Source of the DNA: JALYOC01 sp036675345
GTDB taxonomy: Bacteria; Myxococcota; Myxococcia; Myxococcales; Myxococcaceae
Length of the DNA: 64,000 nucleotides
Reading direction: 5' to 3'
NCBI GenBank assembly: GCA_036675345.1
Contig: JAKFFE010000018.1
Coordinates: 310,001 to 374,000, forward strand
The notes under the pieces were generated by a model that searched no databases, had not been told where the DNA came from, and saw only the letters and a list, made by a program, of their open reading frames with translations. Below are positions 17,481 to 25,965 of the stretch, piece after piece. Both the position numbers and the translations under genes were made by a program. Numbering within the stretch: position 1 is the stretch's first letter; each line of letters starts with the position of its first letter.

Positions 17481-19223
17481 TCAGTCCCCCAACGCGGAGT
17501 AGCGCATGGCGTTGAACCGGTACCGCTGCTTGGCCTGGATCTTCTCCGCCAGCCCCTGGTGCAGCGCCTCCCACCCGGTCCAGCGGGTGATGAAGGCGTC
17601 CGCCGCGTCGCGATCTCCGCGCGCCTGCAGCGCCAGCACCTCCTTGAGTAAAGACGTCACCACCGGGTGATAGCGGGTGTAGTCGATGTGAAGTCCGTCC
17701 GGCTTGGGGACGATCAACCCCTGGTCCACGAACCAGTTGAACTGGATCAGGTACATGGTGTTGTACGGCTGCGCCCGGCGAGGCTTCACCTCGTTGAGGG
17801 TCCGGTGGATCCCGTTCGCGTAGACCTGCCGCAGGCCGGTCTCGTCGTAGAAGCCGGCCTGGCGCAGGGCCTGGGCGGAGTACAGCGAGACCAGGTCCGC
17901 CTTCATCTCCTCCAGGGTGTTGCTGGCGTCCGCCAGCGCGGCGCTCAACGGCCGGCCGCTGCCGTCCCGGTCCGGTCCCAGGTAGTGGCCGATCTCGTGC
18001 CACACCGTGCGGTTGAACTTCCCCTCCGGGTGCAGCTCGCCGTGGTGCGCGGGCGCCAGCACCGCGGTCCACACCTCCAGGTTGCTCTGGTGCAGCGCCG
18101 GGTGGCGAAGCACGTTGGCGCGCATCAGCACCGTGCGCCCGTAGCGGTTCGCGTGGTCGGCGTCGTTGGGGAGGATGCTGGCGGTGTTCGAGCTGCGCGA
18201 CTGGCCAAAGTCGGCCACCACCTCGTACACCCCCAGCGGGATCTGCGTCCGGACCGCCTTGTGCGGCGCGTACGGCAGCGCGTCCTCCAGCTTCTGCAGC
18301 CCGCTGAGCGCCTTCTCCAGCCGCTGGGTGGCGGCGTCGTCCCGCCGCATCACGCTCAGGCTGTAGAAGGCCTTCTGGCCCAGCAGCTCGTCGTCGTAGG
18401 TCTCGTAGGCGCCGATCTGGGCGTTGAGGGTCTTGAAGGTGCCGGTGACCCAGGAGGCGTCCCCCGCCTCGTAGTCGTTGGCCAGCAGATCCCGGCCGCG
18501 GTGCCGCAGGTAGTCGGCGAAGGCGGGATCGCCGGCCTCGATCCGCGCCGCCGCCTCCCGCAGCAGCTGGTGGGCGCGCACCATCGGGTCCGCGAACGCC
18601 ACCGCGTACGGCACCGCATAGAAGCCGCGGGGATCCGGCCGCCGGGCCAGCGCGGCCAGCTGGGCCACCAGCTCCGGGTGGAGGGTGGCCAGCACCGGGT
18701 GCTTCCGCAGCGCCTGGCGATCCCGCTGCAGGGACGACTTGTCCGACCGCCGGACCACGGTCAGCGGATCGGTCAGCTTCGCCCCCTGTTCGGGGTGGGC
18801 GGCGATGAACGCGTTGAGCTCCTCGCGGGTGAGGCCCCACGGATAGAGGTTGCGGCCGGGGACCTCGCCGTCCACCGGGACGAAGGGCAGCCGCTGGTTG
18901 TCCAGGGTGGTGGCGATGGGGCCGGCGAACAGCCGGTACAGCGCGTAGGCGTCACCCTGCTGCTTCTCCAACCTGGCCCGCGTCCGCAGCGCGTCCTTGT
19001 GGCGCGACTCCTCGTGGACGTCCTGGAAGATCCGTCCCACCTCGATCAGCTTGCCCACCACGAAGCGCTCGTCCTCGCTCAGCGTGGTCAGATCCACCTC
19101 CAGCCGGATGGTCTGGGTCTTGGCCAGCAGCTGCTGCTGCTGCGCCGGGGTCAGCGGGGTGGGCTGCACGGGGGTCACCGGGGAGGCCGCCAGCAAGGCG
19201 GTGGTCATCAGGATCAGCGACAT
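17481..19223 (-). CDS. Secreted M49-like (dipeptidyl-peptidase III type) metallopeptidase
   Basis: 580 residues with a signal peptide (about 1-15, LLAASP) and a Gln-rich start. Zinc motifs are visible: HEIGH at 409-413 and EEMKAD at 438-443, matching the HExxH/HExxGH plus EExxAD/E pair of family M49. The family removes N-terminal dipeptides from short peptides. Classical DPP III has HELLGH with one extra residue, so this belongs to the shorter-motif bacterial branch. Location is probably the periplasm. The gene stands alone on the minus strand between panD (about 105 bp) and the App1-like gene (80 bp). Substrate preference cannot be judged. Confidence 0.82.
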   Translation of the reverse strand: MSLILMTTALLAASPVTPVQPTPLTPAQQQQLLAKTQTIRLEVDLTTLSEDERFVVGKLIEVGRIFQDVHEESRHKDALRTRARLEKQQGDAYALYRLFAGPIATTLDNQRLPFVPVDGEVPGRNLYPWGLTREELNAFIAAHPEQGAKLTDPLTVVRRSDKSSLQRDRQALRKHPVLATLHPELVAQLAALARRPDPRGFYAVPYAVAFADPMVRAHQLLREAAARIEAGDPAFADYLRHRGRDLLANDYEAGDASWVTGTFKTLNAQIGAYETYDDELLGQKAFYSLSVMRRDDAATQRLEKALSGLQKLEDALPYAPHKAVRTQIPLGVYEVVADFGQSRSSNTASILPNDADHANRYGRTVLMRANVLRHPALHQSNLEVWTAVLAPAHHGELHPEGKFNRTVWHEIGHYLGPDRDGSGRPLSAALADASNTLEEMKADLVSLYSAQALRQAGFYDETGLRQVYANGIHRTLNEVKPRRAQPYNTMYLIQFNWFVDQGLIVPKPDGLHIDYTRYHPVVTSLLKEVLALQARGDRDAADAFITRWTGWEALHQGLAEKIQAKQRYRFNAMRYSALGD

Positions 19224-19303
19224 GGCGCGTGACCCTAGTTCATCCCGGACCTACCGTGCCGGGGACCTGACGGGCGTGCTCTCCACTCTGCGCCCTGCCC
19301 GAC

Positions 19304-20404
19304 TCAGTGCCGGGCGATGAACCCCTGCTCCGCCGCGTGGGCGGAGGCCTGAGCCGTGTCCTGGACCGCCAGCGCCGGGGTGCCCGCGGCCCGGATCTCC
19401 TCCAGCAGCCGGGCCACCTCCCGGTCGCGAGCGCCATCGGCGACATCCCGGATGTAGACGGCGCGGATCCGCCCCGGATGCTCCTGGACGATCGTCCGGT
19501 ACACCTCCGGGTCCTGCTGACCGCTGTCGCCGATCAGGAGGAAGGGCAGCGAAGGATACGTCTCCAGGATCTTCCGGATCCGGGACAGCTTGTCTTCCCC
19601 CGGCCCCAGTTGGGTGGACCGCGGCTCCACCACCGAGAGATCGGTGAGGAACAGCGGACCCCGGGGGAGGCGATGGAGCTCGAAGAAGGCGTCGAAGAGA
19701 TCGTAGAGGTTCCACCCGCTGCGGGAGACGTAGAACAGCGGATTGGAGCGCTTCCGGTCCGAGCCCGCGCTCAGGGCGCGGTAGAAGTCCGCCACTCCGG
19801 GAAACGGCTCGCGGGTCTGGGCGTTCTTGAACAGCACGGTGTGGATCATCCGCAGCCGCTGGGCGGAGCCGGTCTTCAAGACGGTGTCGTCCACGTCGCT
19901 GATCACCCCGAACTCGGCGTCCCCCGGCGGCACCAGCACCTGGGCGGTGGCGCGAATCCCTTCCGATCCGGCCATCGAGGAGAGCAGCTTCAGCTCCACC
20001 GCCTGCCAGCCCGGCGCCACCGGCGCGTCCAGTTCCAGCTGGGCCCGGAAGTAGCCCTCCTCGTCGGTGGCCGTCTCCAGCACCTGCCGGCCGAAGCGGA
20101 CCTCCAGCCGGGCGTCGGGAATCTCATCGCTGCGCAGTCGCTTGATCGCCGCGCGCAGGTTGGCCAGGGTGGAGTTGCCCTCCTGGGTGACGTCGTCCGC
20201 GCTGGAGGCGCTGTCCGAATCATGGATCGCGCCGTCGCGCTCGATCAGCCGGCCCCGCACCACCAGCCGGGTCCGGGTCCCGTAGCTGCGGAAGGGGACG
20301 ATCTGCAGCGCGTCGAACAGCTCCAGCCGCTGCTTGGCGCGACGTTTGAGCCGCTTGGCCCCACCGACCGCGCGCCGGAGCAGACCCTCGGATGATTCGA
20401 GCAT
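19304..20404 (-). CDS. App1-like phosphatidate phosphatase (DUF2183, HAD-type)
   Basis: 366 residues. The central motif SDVDDTVLKTG (DxDxT) is the nucleophile signature of the App1/DUF2183 phosphatase family, followed by PLFYVSRSGWNLYDLF and LLIGDSGQQDPEVY (the motif with the second acidic site). The N-terminal 170 residues form a C2- or Ig-like region seen in this family. Yeast App1 dephosphorylates phosphatidic acid to diacylglycerol; the bacterial substrate is unproven. There is no signal peptide. The dioxygenase gene at 20451 lies 46 bp upstream on the same strand, so the two may be co-transcribed. Confidence 0.85.
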   Translation of the reverse strand: MLESSEGLLRRAVGGAKRLKRRAKQRLELFDALQIVPFRSYGTRTRLVVRGRLIERDGAIHDSDSASSADDVTQEGNSTLANLRAAIKRLRSDEIPDARLEVRFGRQVLETATDEEGYFRAQLELDAPVAPGWQAVELKLLSSMAGSEGIRATAQVLVPPGDAEFGVISDVDDTVLKTGSAQRLRMIHTVLFKNAQTREPFPGVADFYRALSAGSDRKRSNPLFYVSRSGWNLYDLFDAFFELHRLPRGPLFLTDLSVVEPRSTQLGPGEDKLSRIRKILETYPSLPFLLIGDSGQQDPEVYRTIVQEHPGRIRAVYIRDVADGARDREVARLLEEIRAAGTPALAVQDTAQASAHAAEQGFIARH

Positions 20405-20450
20405 TCGGTGCCCACCCTCCTGGTCCCCAGAAGGTAGGCACGCCCGGACG

Positions 20451-21275
20451 CTACGGGTACCGGTCCACGCCCAGCAGCCGGCGCCCCAGCGGGGTCAACT
20501 GGGCCGGCGGGCCCGGCTCCGGATCGACCTGGTCCACCCAGCCCCGCCACCAGCTGGGCGGACGCTTCTGGCTCCAGTTGTCGATCCGCTCCGGGCGATC
20601 CTCCTCCGGACCCTCCGGGTAGTAGCTGGTGTAGAAGGTCAGCCGCGGAGAGGTGCCGCGGTTAATCCCTCCCCGGTGGGGAAGCCGCGCGCTCCAGATC
20701 ACCACGTCTCCGGCCTGGCCGGTCACCTCCACCCGCTCCCGCCCCGCCACCTCCGGCTCGGTGGCAGTGGGCCTCCGGGCCAGCCACCCATCCAGCTCCC
20801 GGTACAGCGAGGGCACGCACTCGAAGCCACCGTCCCCGGAGCCGACGTCGGTCAGGTACACCAGGCCCTGCACCCGGCGGGGGCCGGGTCGGCGGGGATC
20901 CTCGTCCCAGTGGATCTTGGTCTCCTGCCGGTGCAGCGGATGCCGGACCGAGAGCGGCGGCTTGAACCCGGCGCGGTCCATCGTCACCCACAGCCGCTCG
21001 GTGCCCAGCAGCTCCGCGTAGATCGACACCAGCCGCGGGTCCTGGCGGAGATCCCAGAAGGCCTGGGCGTGGTGGATGGGCACCACGCTCCAGGAGTCCG
21101 GGCTCAGCCGGTACCAGGTGGAGGGGTCCTGGAGGTCGGCGCGGGCAAAGGCGGTGATCGTCTCGATCGCCGGCTGCAGCGCGGCGCGGTCGAAGACCCC
21201 GGGGATCACCACGTAGCCGTCGCGTTCAAAGGAGGCGCGCAGCTCTGCGTTGAGGAGAGACGTCATGGATCGCAT
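20451..21275 (-). CDS. Phytanoyl-CoA dioxygenase family (PhyH) oxygenase
   Basis: 274 residues. The start block RDGYVVIPGVFD is typical of PhyH proteins. The Fe(II) ligands appear as HWDED (His-x-Asp) and LPHRGG (distal His), followed by RLTFYTSYYP with the 2-oxoglutarate-binding Arg. It should be a non-haem Fe/2-oxoglutarate hydroxylase; substrates in this family range from phytanoyl-CoA to small secondary metabolites and cannot be assigned here. Start ATG 21275 is used; ATG 21266 is also possible. It diverges from ggt across 125 bp that contain a 15-bp palindrome (21329-21343). Confidence 0.85.
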   Translation of the reverse strand: MRSMTSLLNAELRASFERDGYVVIPGVFDRAALQPAIETITAFARADLQDPSTWYRLSPDSWSVVPIHHAQAFWDLRQDPRLVSIYAELLGTERLWVTMDRAGFKPPLSVRHPLHRQETKIHWDEDPRRPGPRRVQGLVYLTDVGSGDGGFECVPSLYRELDGWLARRPTATEPEVAGRERVEVTGQAGDVVIWSARLPHRGGINRGTSPRLTFYTSYYPEGPEEDRPERIDNWSQKRPPSWWRGWVDQVDPEPGPPAQLTPLGRRLLGVDRYP

Positions 21276-21328
21276 GACGGATGGCCGTCGGTTTTCATTT
21301 CCGGTCGGCGCCGATCCGCGGGGGGATC

Positions 21329-21343
21329 CGTCGATTTTCGACG
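21329..21343. promoter_or_regulatory. Palindrome in the phyH-ggt divergent promoter region
   Basis: CGTCGA-TTT-TCGACG is a perfect dyad with a 3-nt centre, located 54 bp from the dioxygenase start and 58 bp from the ggt start. Its central position between divergent genes suits an operator for a dimeric regulator. No regulator gene is adjacent, so the identity of the binding protein is unknown. Confidence 0.4.
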
Positions 21344-21400
21344 CACCGGGCGCTCCGGACCCAGCCGGCGCCGTCGCAAACCGTTACAACACCGTCCCGC

Positions 21401-23125
21401 ATGCGCTCCCCCCTCTTCGTCCTTCTCCTCGCCCTCGCCTCCAGCGCCCTGGCCGGTCAGCCCTACCGCAAGGCAGCGGTGGCCTCTCCCCACCCCTACG
21501 CCAGCGAGGCGGCGGCGGAGATCCTGGCCAAGGGTGGCAACGCAGTGGATGCCGCGGTGGCCACCGCGTTCGTGATCGCGGTGGTGGACCCCTACCACTC
21601 CGGGCTGGGCGGGGGCGGCTTCGCCCTGGTCTACGACGCCAGGAAGAAGCAGGTGCGGGTGCTGGACTTCCGCGAGACCGCGCCGGCGGCGGCCACCCGG
21701 GAGATGTTCCTGGATCCCCAGGGCAACGTGATCCCCAAGAAGTCCACCGACCTGGGTGCCTCGGTGGCCGTGCCCGGCGCGGTGGCCGGCTACCTGGAGC
21801 TGCACCGCACCTACGGGAAGCTCTCCCGGCAGGCGGTGCTGGCCCCGGCGATCCGGATCGCCAAGCAGGGCTCCTGGGTCACCCCCAAGTACGCCTTCCG
21901 CGCCAACCACCGGGCCGACTGCCTGCGCCAGAATGCGGAGGCGGCGAAGATCTTCCTGCGGCCGGACGCCAGCGGAGTGGCCGCCGCGCCGGCGGTGGGC
22001 ACCCAGATCCCCCAGCGCGACCTGGCCAGGACCCTGACCGCGATCTCCGCGCGCGGAGAGAGCGCCTTCTACAAGGGGACGGTGGCCCGGGCGATCGTGG
22101 AGGTGGTCCAGGCCACCGGAGGGCTGATCACCGAGAAGGACCTCACCGCCTACCGTCCGGTGTGGCGCGAACCGCTGTGGGGCAGCTACCGCGGGCACAA
22201 GCTGGCCACCATGCCGCCGCCCTCCGCCGGCGGGCTGGCGCTGGTGCAGACCCTGGGCGCGCTGGAGAAGCGCTACCCGGACGGGGTCCCCTACCGGGAG
22301 CCGAAGGCGATCCACTACTTCGCCGAGGTGCTGCGCCGGGTGTACGCGGACCGGAACAAGTACCTGGGCGATCCGGCCTTCGTGGAGATCGACCTCCCCG
22401 GGCTCAGCTCGCCGGCGTACCTCACCCAGCTCACCTCCGGGATCAACCCCGAGAAGGCCACCCCCTCCGCCCAGGTGCTGGCGGCGCCGGCGGACGCGCT
22501 GAAGGGCGATTCGGAGGCGTTCCAGGAGCGCAAGCAGACCAGCCATCTTTCGGTGATCGACGAGGCAGGCAACGCGGTGGCGATGACCACCACCGTGAAC
22601 TACTACTTCGGCTCCTGCCTGGTCCCCAAGGGCACCGGGGTGGTGCTCAACGACCAGATGGACGACTTCACCGCCAAGCCGTTCGTCCCCAACGTCTACG
22701 GGCTGGCGATGGGGGAGTCCAACGCGGTGGGGCCCGGGCGCCGGCCGGTCTCCTCCATGACCCCCACCCTGGTGTTCCAGAAGGGCTCCGAGGATCGGAT
22801 CTTCATGGCGGTGGGCTCGCCGGGCGGCTCCACCATCCCCACCACGGTGATCCAGACGATCTCCAACGTGATCGATCACCGGATGAACGCCTCCCGCGCG
22901 GTGGGCCAGGGGCGGGTCCACCACCAGTATCTGCCGGACGCGATCTGGGTGGATCCCAACGGGCTGGAGCCCTCCACCGCCCGCGCCCTGGAGGCGATGG
23001 GGCACACGCTGCGCCCCACCGAGGTGTGGGGAGACGCGGAGCTGGTGCTGGTGGATCCGGAGACCGGAGTCCGCTACGGCGCCTCCGACCCGCGCAACGA
23101 AGGCAGCCCGGCCGGGATCGACTGA
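21401..23125 (+). CDS. ggt: Gamma-glutamyltransferase precursor
   Basis: 574 residues from ATG 21401, giving a signal peptide MRSPLFVLLLALASSALA. The proenzyme is cleaved before the catalytic Thr, visible as Thr380 in KQTSHLSVID. The large-subunit block GGNAVDAAVATAF and GLGGGGF, and small-subunit TTTVN and GSPGGSTIPTTV, match the family. In the periplasm it hydrolyses or transfers the gamma-glutamyl group of glutathione and related amides. Upstream codons in the longer open frame are not coding in character. The next gene (23131) begins 5 bp after its stop, so they form an operon. Confidence 0.96.
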   Translation: MRSPLFVLLLALASSALAGQPYRKAAVASPHPYASEAAAEILAKGGNAVDAAVATAFVIAVVDPYHSGLGGGGFALVYDARKKQVRVLDFRETAPAAATREMFLDPQGNVIPKKSTDLGASVAVPGAVAGYLELHRTYGKLSRQAVLAPAIRIAKQGSWVTPKYAFRANHRADCLRQNAEAAKIFLRPDASGVAAAPAVGTQIPQRDLARTLTAISARGESAFYKGTVARAIVEVVQATGGLITEKDLTAYRPVWREPLWGSYRGHKLATMPPPSAGGLALVQTLGALEKRYPDGVPYREPKAIHYFAEVLRRVYADRNKYLGDPAFVEIDLPGLSSPAYLTQLTSGINPEKATPSAQVLAAPADALKGDSEAFQERKQTSHLSVIDEAGNAVAMTTTVNYYFGSCLVPKGTGVVLNDQMDDFTAKPFVPNVYGLAMGESNAVGPGRRPVSSMTPTLVFQKGSEDRIFMAVGSPGGSTIPTTVIQTISNVIDHRMNASRAVGQGRVHHQYLPDAIWVDPNGLEPSTARALEAMGHTLRPTEVWGDAELVLVDPETGVRYGASDPRNEGSPAGID

Positions 23126-23130
23126 CCCCC

Positions 23131-23913
23131 GTGTCCGAGCCCACCCCGGTCATCGACGCCAACCTCCATCCGGAGGGTCTCACCGACCAGGATCTGGAGA
23201 CGATGCGGCTGTTCGGGGTGACCGCCGCGGTGGTGGCCGCCCACCACTTCCCCCAGGCCACGGTGCGGGCGGTGCTGGCGCACTTCGATGACATCGTCGG
23301 CAAGCAGCTGCGCCGACTGGAGAAGGCGGGCATCCGCGGCTACGCGGCGCTGGGCGTCCACCCCCTCTCCCTTCCCCGCCGCGGGCTGTTCGAGGTCCTC
23401 GCCGCGCTGCCCGGCTACTTCCGGGGGGGACGGGTGGTGGCGGTGGGCGCGGTGGGGCTGGCCCGCGGCGGCGAGGCGGAGGAGGAGGCCTTCTCCGAAC
23501 AGGTGGCGCTGGCCCGCAAGCTGAAGCTGCCGGTGTGGGTCTACACCCCACCGCACCAGAAGGAGCCGCTGACCCGCCGGGTGCTGACCCTGCTGCAGGA
23601 GAGCGCGATCACCCCCGCCCGGGTGGTGGTGGACGGCGCCGAGGGGCGGATCCTGCGCACGGTGCTGGCGTTCGGGCACCACGCCGCCTTGACCGTCCAC
23701 CCCGACGGGCTGACCGCGGAGAAGGCGCTGGCGCTGATCCGCAAGCACGGGACCGAGCGGATCGTCCTGGACACCGGCGCCGGCACCGGGGCCGCGGACA
23801 TCCTGGCCCTGCCCCGTCTGGTGCGGCTGATGGAGCGGGCCCGGCTCTCCGACCCGGTGGTGCAGAAGGTGGCCTCCCGGAACCTGGCGTCGCTGCTGCG
23901 GCTGGGCAGCTGA
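23131..23913 (+). CDS. TatD-like metal-dependent hydrolase (TIM-barrel)
   Basis: 260 residues from GTG 23131, only 5 bp after the ggt stop, so probably translated by coupling; no Shine-Dalgarno is seen. Motifs resemble the TatD/COG1831-type amidohydrolase fold: IDANLHPEG at the N-terminus, YAALGVHPLSLP, PVWVYTPPHQKE, LDTGAG near the end. The first metal motif reads DANLH instead of DxHxH, so metal binding may be altered. Relatives include deoxyribonucleases and uncharacterised hydrolases. Co-expression with gamma-glutamyltransferase hints at work on a small molecule rather than DNA, but that is inference. Confidence 0.72.
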   Translation: MSEPTPVIDANLHPEGLTDQDLETMRLFGVTAAVVAAHHFPQATVRAVLAHFDDIVGKQLRRLEKAGIRGYAALGVHPLSLPRRGLFEVLAALPGYFRGGRVVAVGAVGLARGGEAEEEAFSEQVALARKLKLPVWVYTPPHQKEPLTRRVLTLLQESAITPARVVVDGAEGRILRTVLAFGHHAALTVHPDGLTAEKALALIRKHGTERIVLDTGAGTGAADILALPRLVRLMERARLSDPVVQKVASRNLASLLRLGS

Positions 23914-24046
23914 CCCAGAAGGTGTGTGTCGCTTCCAGCCCAGGTACACTCCTGCGTGTGTGCTTGACGTCCACGGAACGCCTGCCCCAGACTTTCGGGC
24001 GAGCGGCCGGCTCATCTTGGTAGCAGTCCTGCAACGGAGCCCTGCG

Positions 24047-24808
24047 ATGCGCGCTGTCCTCGCCGCGGTGTCCCTGGCCCTCGGCTCGTTGGCCGTCGCT
24101 CAGGAGACCCCGCCTCAACCCGCCCCTTCTCCCCCGCCCAGCGACGCGCCCACCCAGGCCGCCGCGGTCCCCGCCGCCAACGCCTGCAACGTGGACCGGG
24201 ACTGTCCGGGCGCGCTGTTCTGCACCAGCGGGCAGTGCGTGGCCCAGAAGCCGGAGGCCTCGGCGAACCACGAGGTGCAGGTCACCCCCGCCACGCCCGC
24301 GCCGAAGCAGACCCAGTTCGGCATCAACCTGGACGCCGGGATCCCGGACGGACTGGCGCTGGGGCTGCAGTACCGCCCGATCCAGTTCCTGCGGGTGGGC
24401 GCGGCCGCCTCCTACAACGGCTTCGGCTTCGGCGCGCGCGGCACGGTGACCGTGATTCCCTTCAGCTTCCTGGTCTCCCCCACCCTCAGCGTGGAGGCCG
24501 GTCATTACTGGGCCGCCGACGTGGCGCCGCTGGTGCGGCAGGCGGGGCTGGAGGTTCCGGCGGAGGTGGTCCCGCTGCTGCAAGAGGTGGCCTACGACTA
24601 CGGCAACCTCCACCTGGGGGTGGAGGTGGGCAGCCCGCAACACTTCATGTTCTACCTGCGCGCGGGTGGCAGCTACATCCAGAGCGTGGTCCAGAACTTC
24701 GGGCAGGTGGTGCAGACCTCCACCGGCGACGCCACCCTGGAGGTCGACGACCTCAAGGTCCGGGCGGTCGTTCCCTCTCTCAAACTCGGCATCGTGGCCT
24801 TCTTCTAG
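24047..24808 (+). CDS. Outer-membrane-type protein with Cys-rich N-terminal motif
   Basis: 253 residues from ATG 24047, with GGAG 7 nt upstream. A signal peptide (1 to about 18, LGSLAVAQ) is followed by a Pro-rich stretch, then CNVDRDCPGALFCTSGQCV, a four-Cys motif common in secreted myxobacterial proteins. The remaining 170 residues show alternating strand character and end in IVAFF, with aromatic C-terminus as in outer-membrane barrels. No function is recognised. It is followed 12 bp later by a lipoprotein gene, so the two are probably co-expressed and may act together at the outer membrane. Confidence 0.75.
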   Translation: MRAVLAAVSLALGSLAVAQETPPQPAPSPPPSDAPTQAAAVPAANACNVDRDCPGALFCTSGQCVAQKPEASANHEVQVTPATPAPKQTQFGINLDAGIPDGLALGLQYRPIQFLRVGAAASYNGFGFGARGTVTVIPFSFLVSPTLSVEAGHYWAADVAPLVRQAGLEVPAEVVPLLQEVAYDYGNLHLGVEVGSPQHFMFYLRAGGSYIQSVVQNFGQVVQTSTGDATLEVDDLKVRAVVPSLKLGIVAFF

Positions 24809-24820
24809 GTGGACTGCTCC

Positions 24821-25462
24821 ATGCGAAATCTCCAGCCCGTCCTGGCCGCCCTCTCCGCCGCCGCCCTCCTCTCCGCCTGCAACGGCAGCCCGCTGTTCTT
24901 CGCGGAGCTGGAGGAACCCAAGCTGTGCAAGACCATCCCCGCCGATGAGCTGCCGCCGTTCATCGGCACCCCTCCCGGCTCGGACCTGCGCTTCACCCTC
25001 CCGATCCCGATCGCCTCCGAGCTCCCGCTGTTCGCCGCGGGCGGGGATGGCGGCAGCGACGATACGGTGACCGAGATCCGGCTGATCGAGTACACCCTGG
25101 TGGCCCGCTCCGGGATCATCGACTTCAACCAGATCGAGACCGCGCAGATCACGGTGCAGCCGCCTCCCGGCTCCTCCCAGGCGCCGGCGGTGCTGGTCAC
25201 CTACGCCAAGGACCCGGCCCACCTCCCCGGCGATCGGCTGGTGGTGGGCGGCGACCAGGGCGTGAACATCGCTGCCTACCTCTTCGATCCGGGCACCACC
25301 GACGCGGGGGTCTTCCTCGACGCGGGGACCGCCACCGAGGGCAGCGTGCTGGTGGAGGCCACCATGACCGGCGTGCTCCCCGAGGATTACTGGACCGCGG
25401 ACATGCGGGTCTGCATCTACATGCGCACCCGGTTCAACTACCTCAACGCCTACGGCCTCTAG
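24821..25462 (+). CDS. Putative lipoprotein
   Basis: 213 residues from ATG 24821, chosen because GGTGGA lies 7 nt upstream (GTG 24809 is in frame but without a site). The signal peptide ends in a lipobox ALLSAC, so Cys is the likely lipidated residue. The mature part is acidic with several strands and four further features without known motif. I do not recognise the family. It is the second gene after the barrel protein. Its TAG stop is interlocked with that of the convergent receiver gene: both use the CTAG palindrome at 25459-25462. Confidence 0.75.
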   Translation: MRNLQPVLAALSAAALLSACNGSPLFFAELEEPKLCKTIPADELPPFIGTPPGSDLRFTLPIPIASELPLFAAGGDGGSDDTVTEIRLIEYTLVARSGIIDFNQIETAQITVQPPPGSSQAPAVLVTYAKDPAHLPGDRLVVGGDQGVNIAAYLFDPGTTDAGVFLDAGTATEGSVLVEATMTGVLPEDYWTADMRVCIYMRTRFNYLNAYGL

Positions 25463-25845
25463 GCGTCGGGGGGGCGCTGGAGCAGTTGCATCACCCGCTC
25501 CAGCACCTCGTCGGTCAAAGGCTTGCTGACCACCGCCACGGCGCCCAGCTGACGGGCGCCCAGGGTGACCGAGTCCTCCACTCCCGGCTCCAGCACCGCT
25601 GACATCAGGATGGTGGGGATCCCGCAGGTGACGGGAGAGGCCTTGAGCTCCTGGAGCAGCGCCAGCCCGTCCCGGCGTTGCAGCAGGTCCAGCAGGATCA
25701 ACCGCGGATGCAGCTCGGTGGCCAGCTCCACCACCTCCGAGGTGGTGTCGATCACCACGTCCACCCCGCGCAGGCGCAGCGCGCGCCGAAGCGCGGTGCC
25801 GATGAAGGGTTCGTCATCGGAGACCAGCAGGGTGGGAGCGGCCAT
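25459..25845 (-). CDS. Single-domain response regulator
   Basis: 128 residues, a lone CheY-like receiver from ATG 25845. The acidic pocket is SDDEP, the phospho-acceptor Asp lies in LILLDLL, the Ser/Thr position in ILMSAV, and the lysine in SKPL. There is no output domain, so it acts through protein partners. The ppk1 gene ends 120 bp upstream on the same strand, so it may be transcribed after ppk1, but the gap allows its own promoter. No cognate kinase is adjacent. Confidence 0.85.
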   Translation of the reverse strand: MAAPTLLVSDDEPFIGTALRRALRLRGVDVVIDTTSEVVELATELHPRLILLDLLQRRDGLALLQELKASPVTCGIPTILMSAVLEPGVEDSVTLGARQLGAVAVVSKPLTDEVLERVMQLLQRPPDA

Positions 25846-25965
25846 GGTGGGGGGTGGAGAGCAACCCCCGGGCCAGCCTTCCCCACAATGGATCACCGGG
25901 GGTTGGCGGATCGAGGCAGGGGTCCAGGGTTCCGGGTGGGTGTGCTTCCACCCTCCCCCTGGGTT

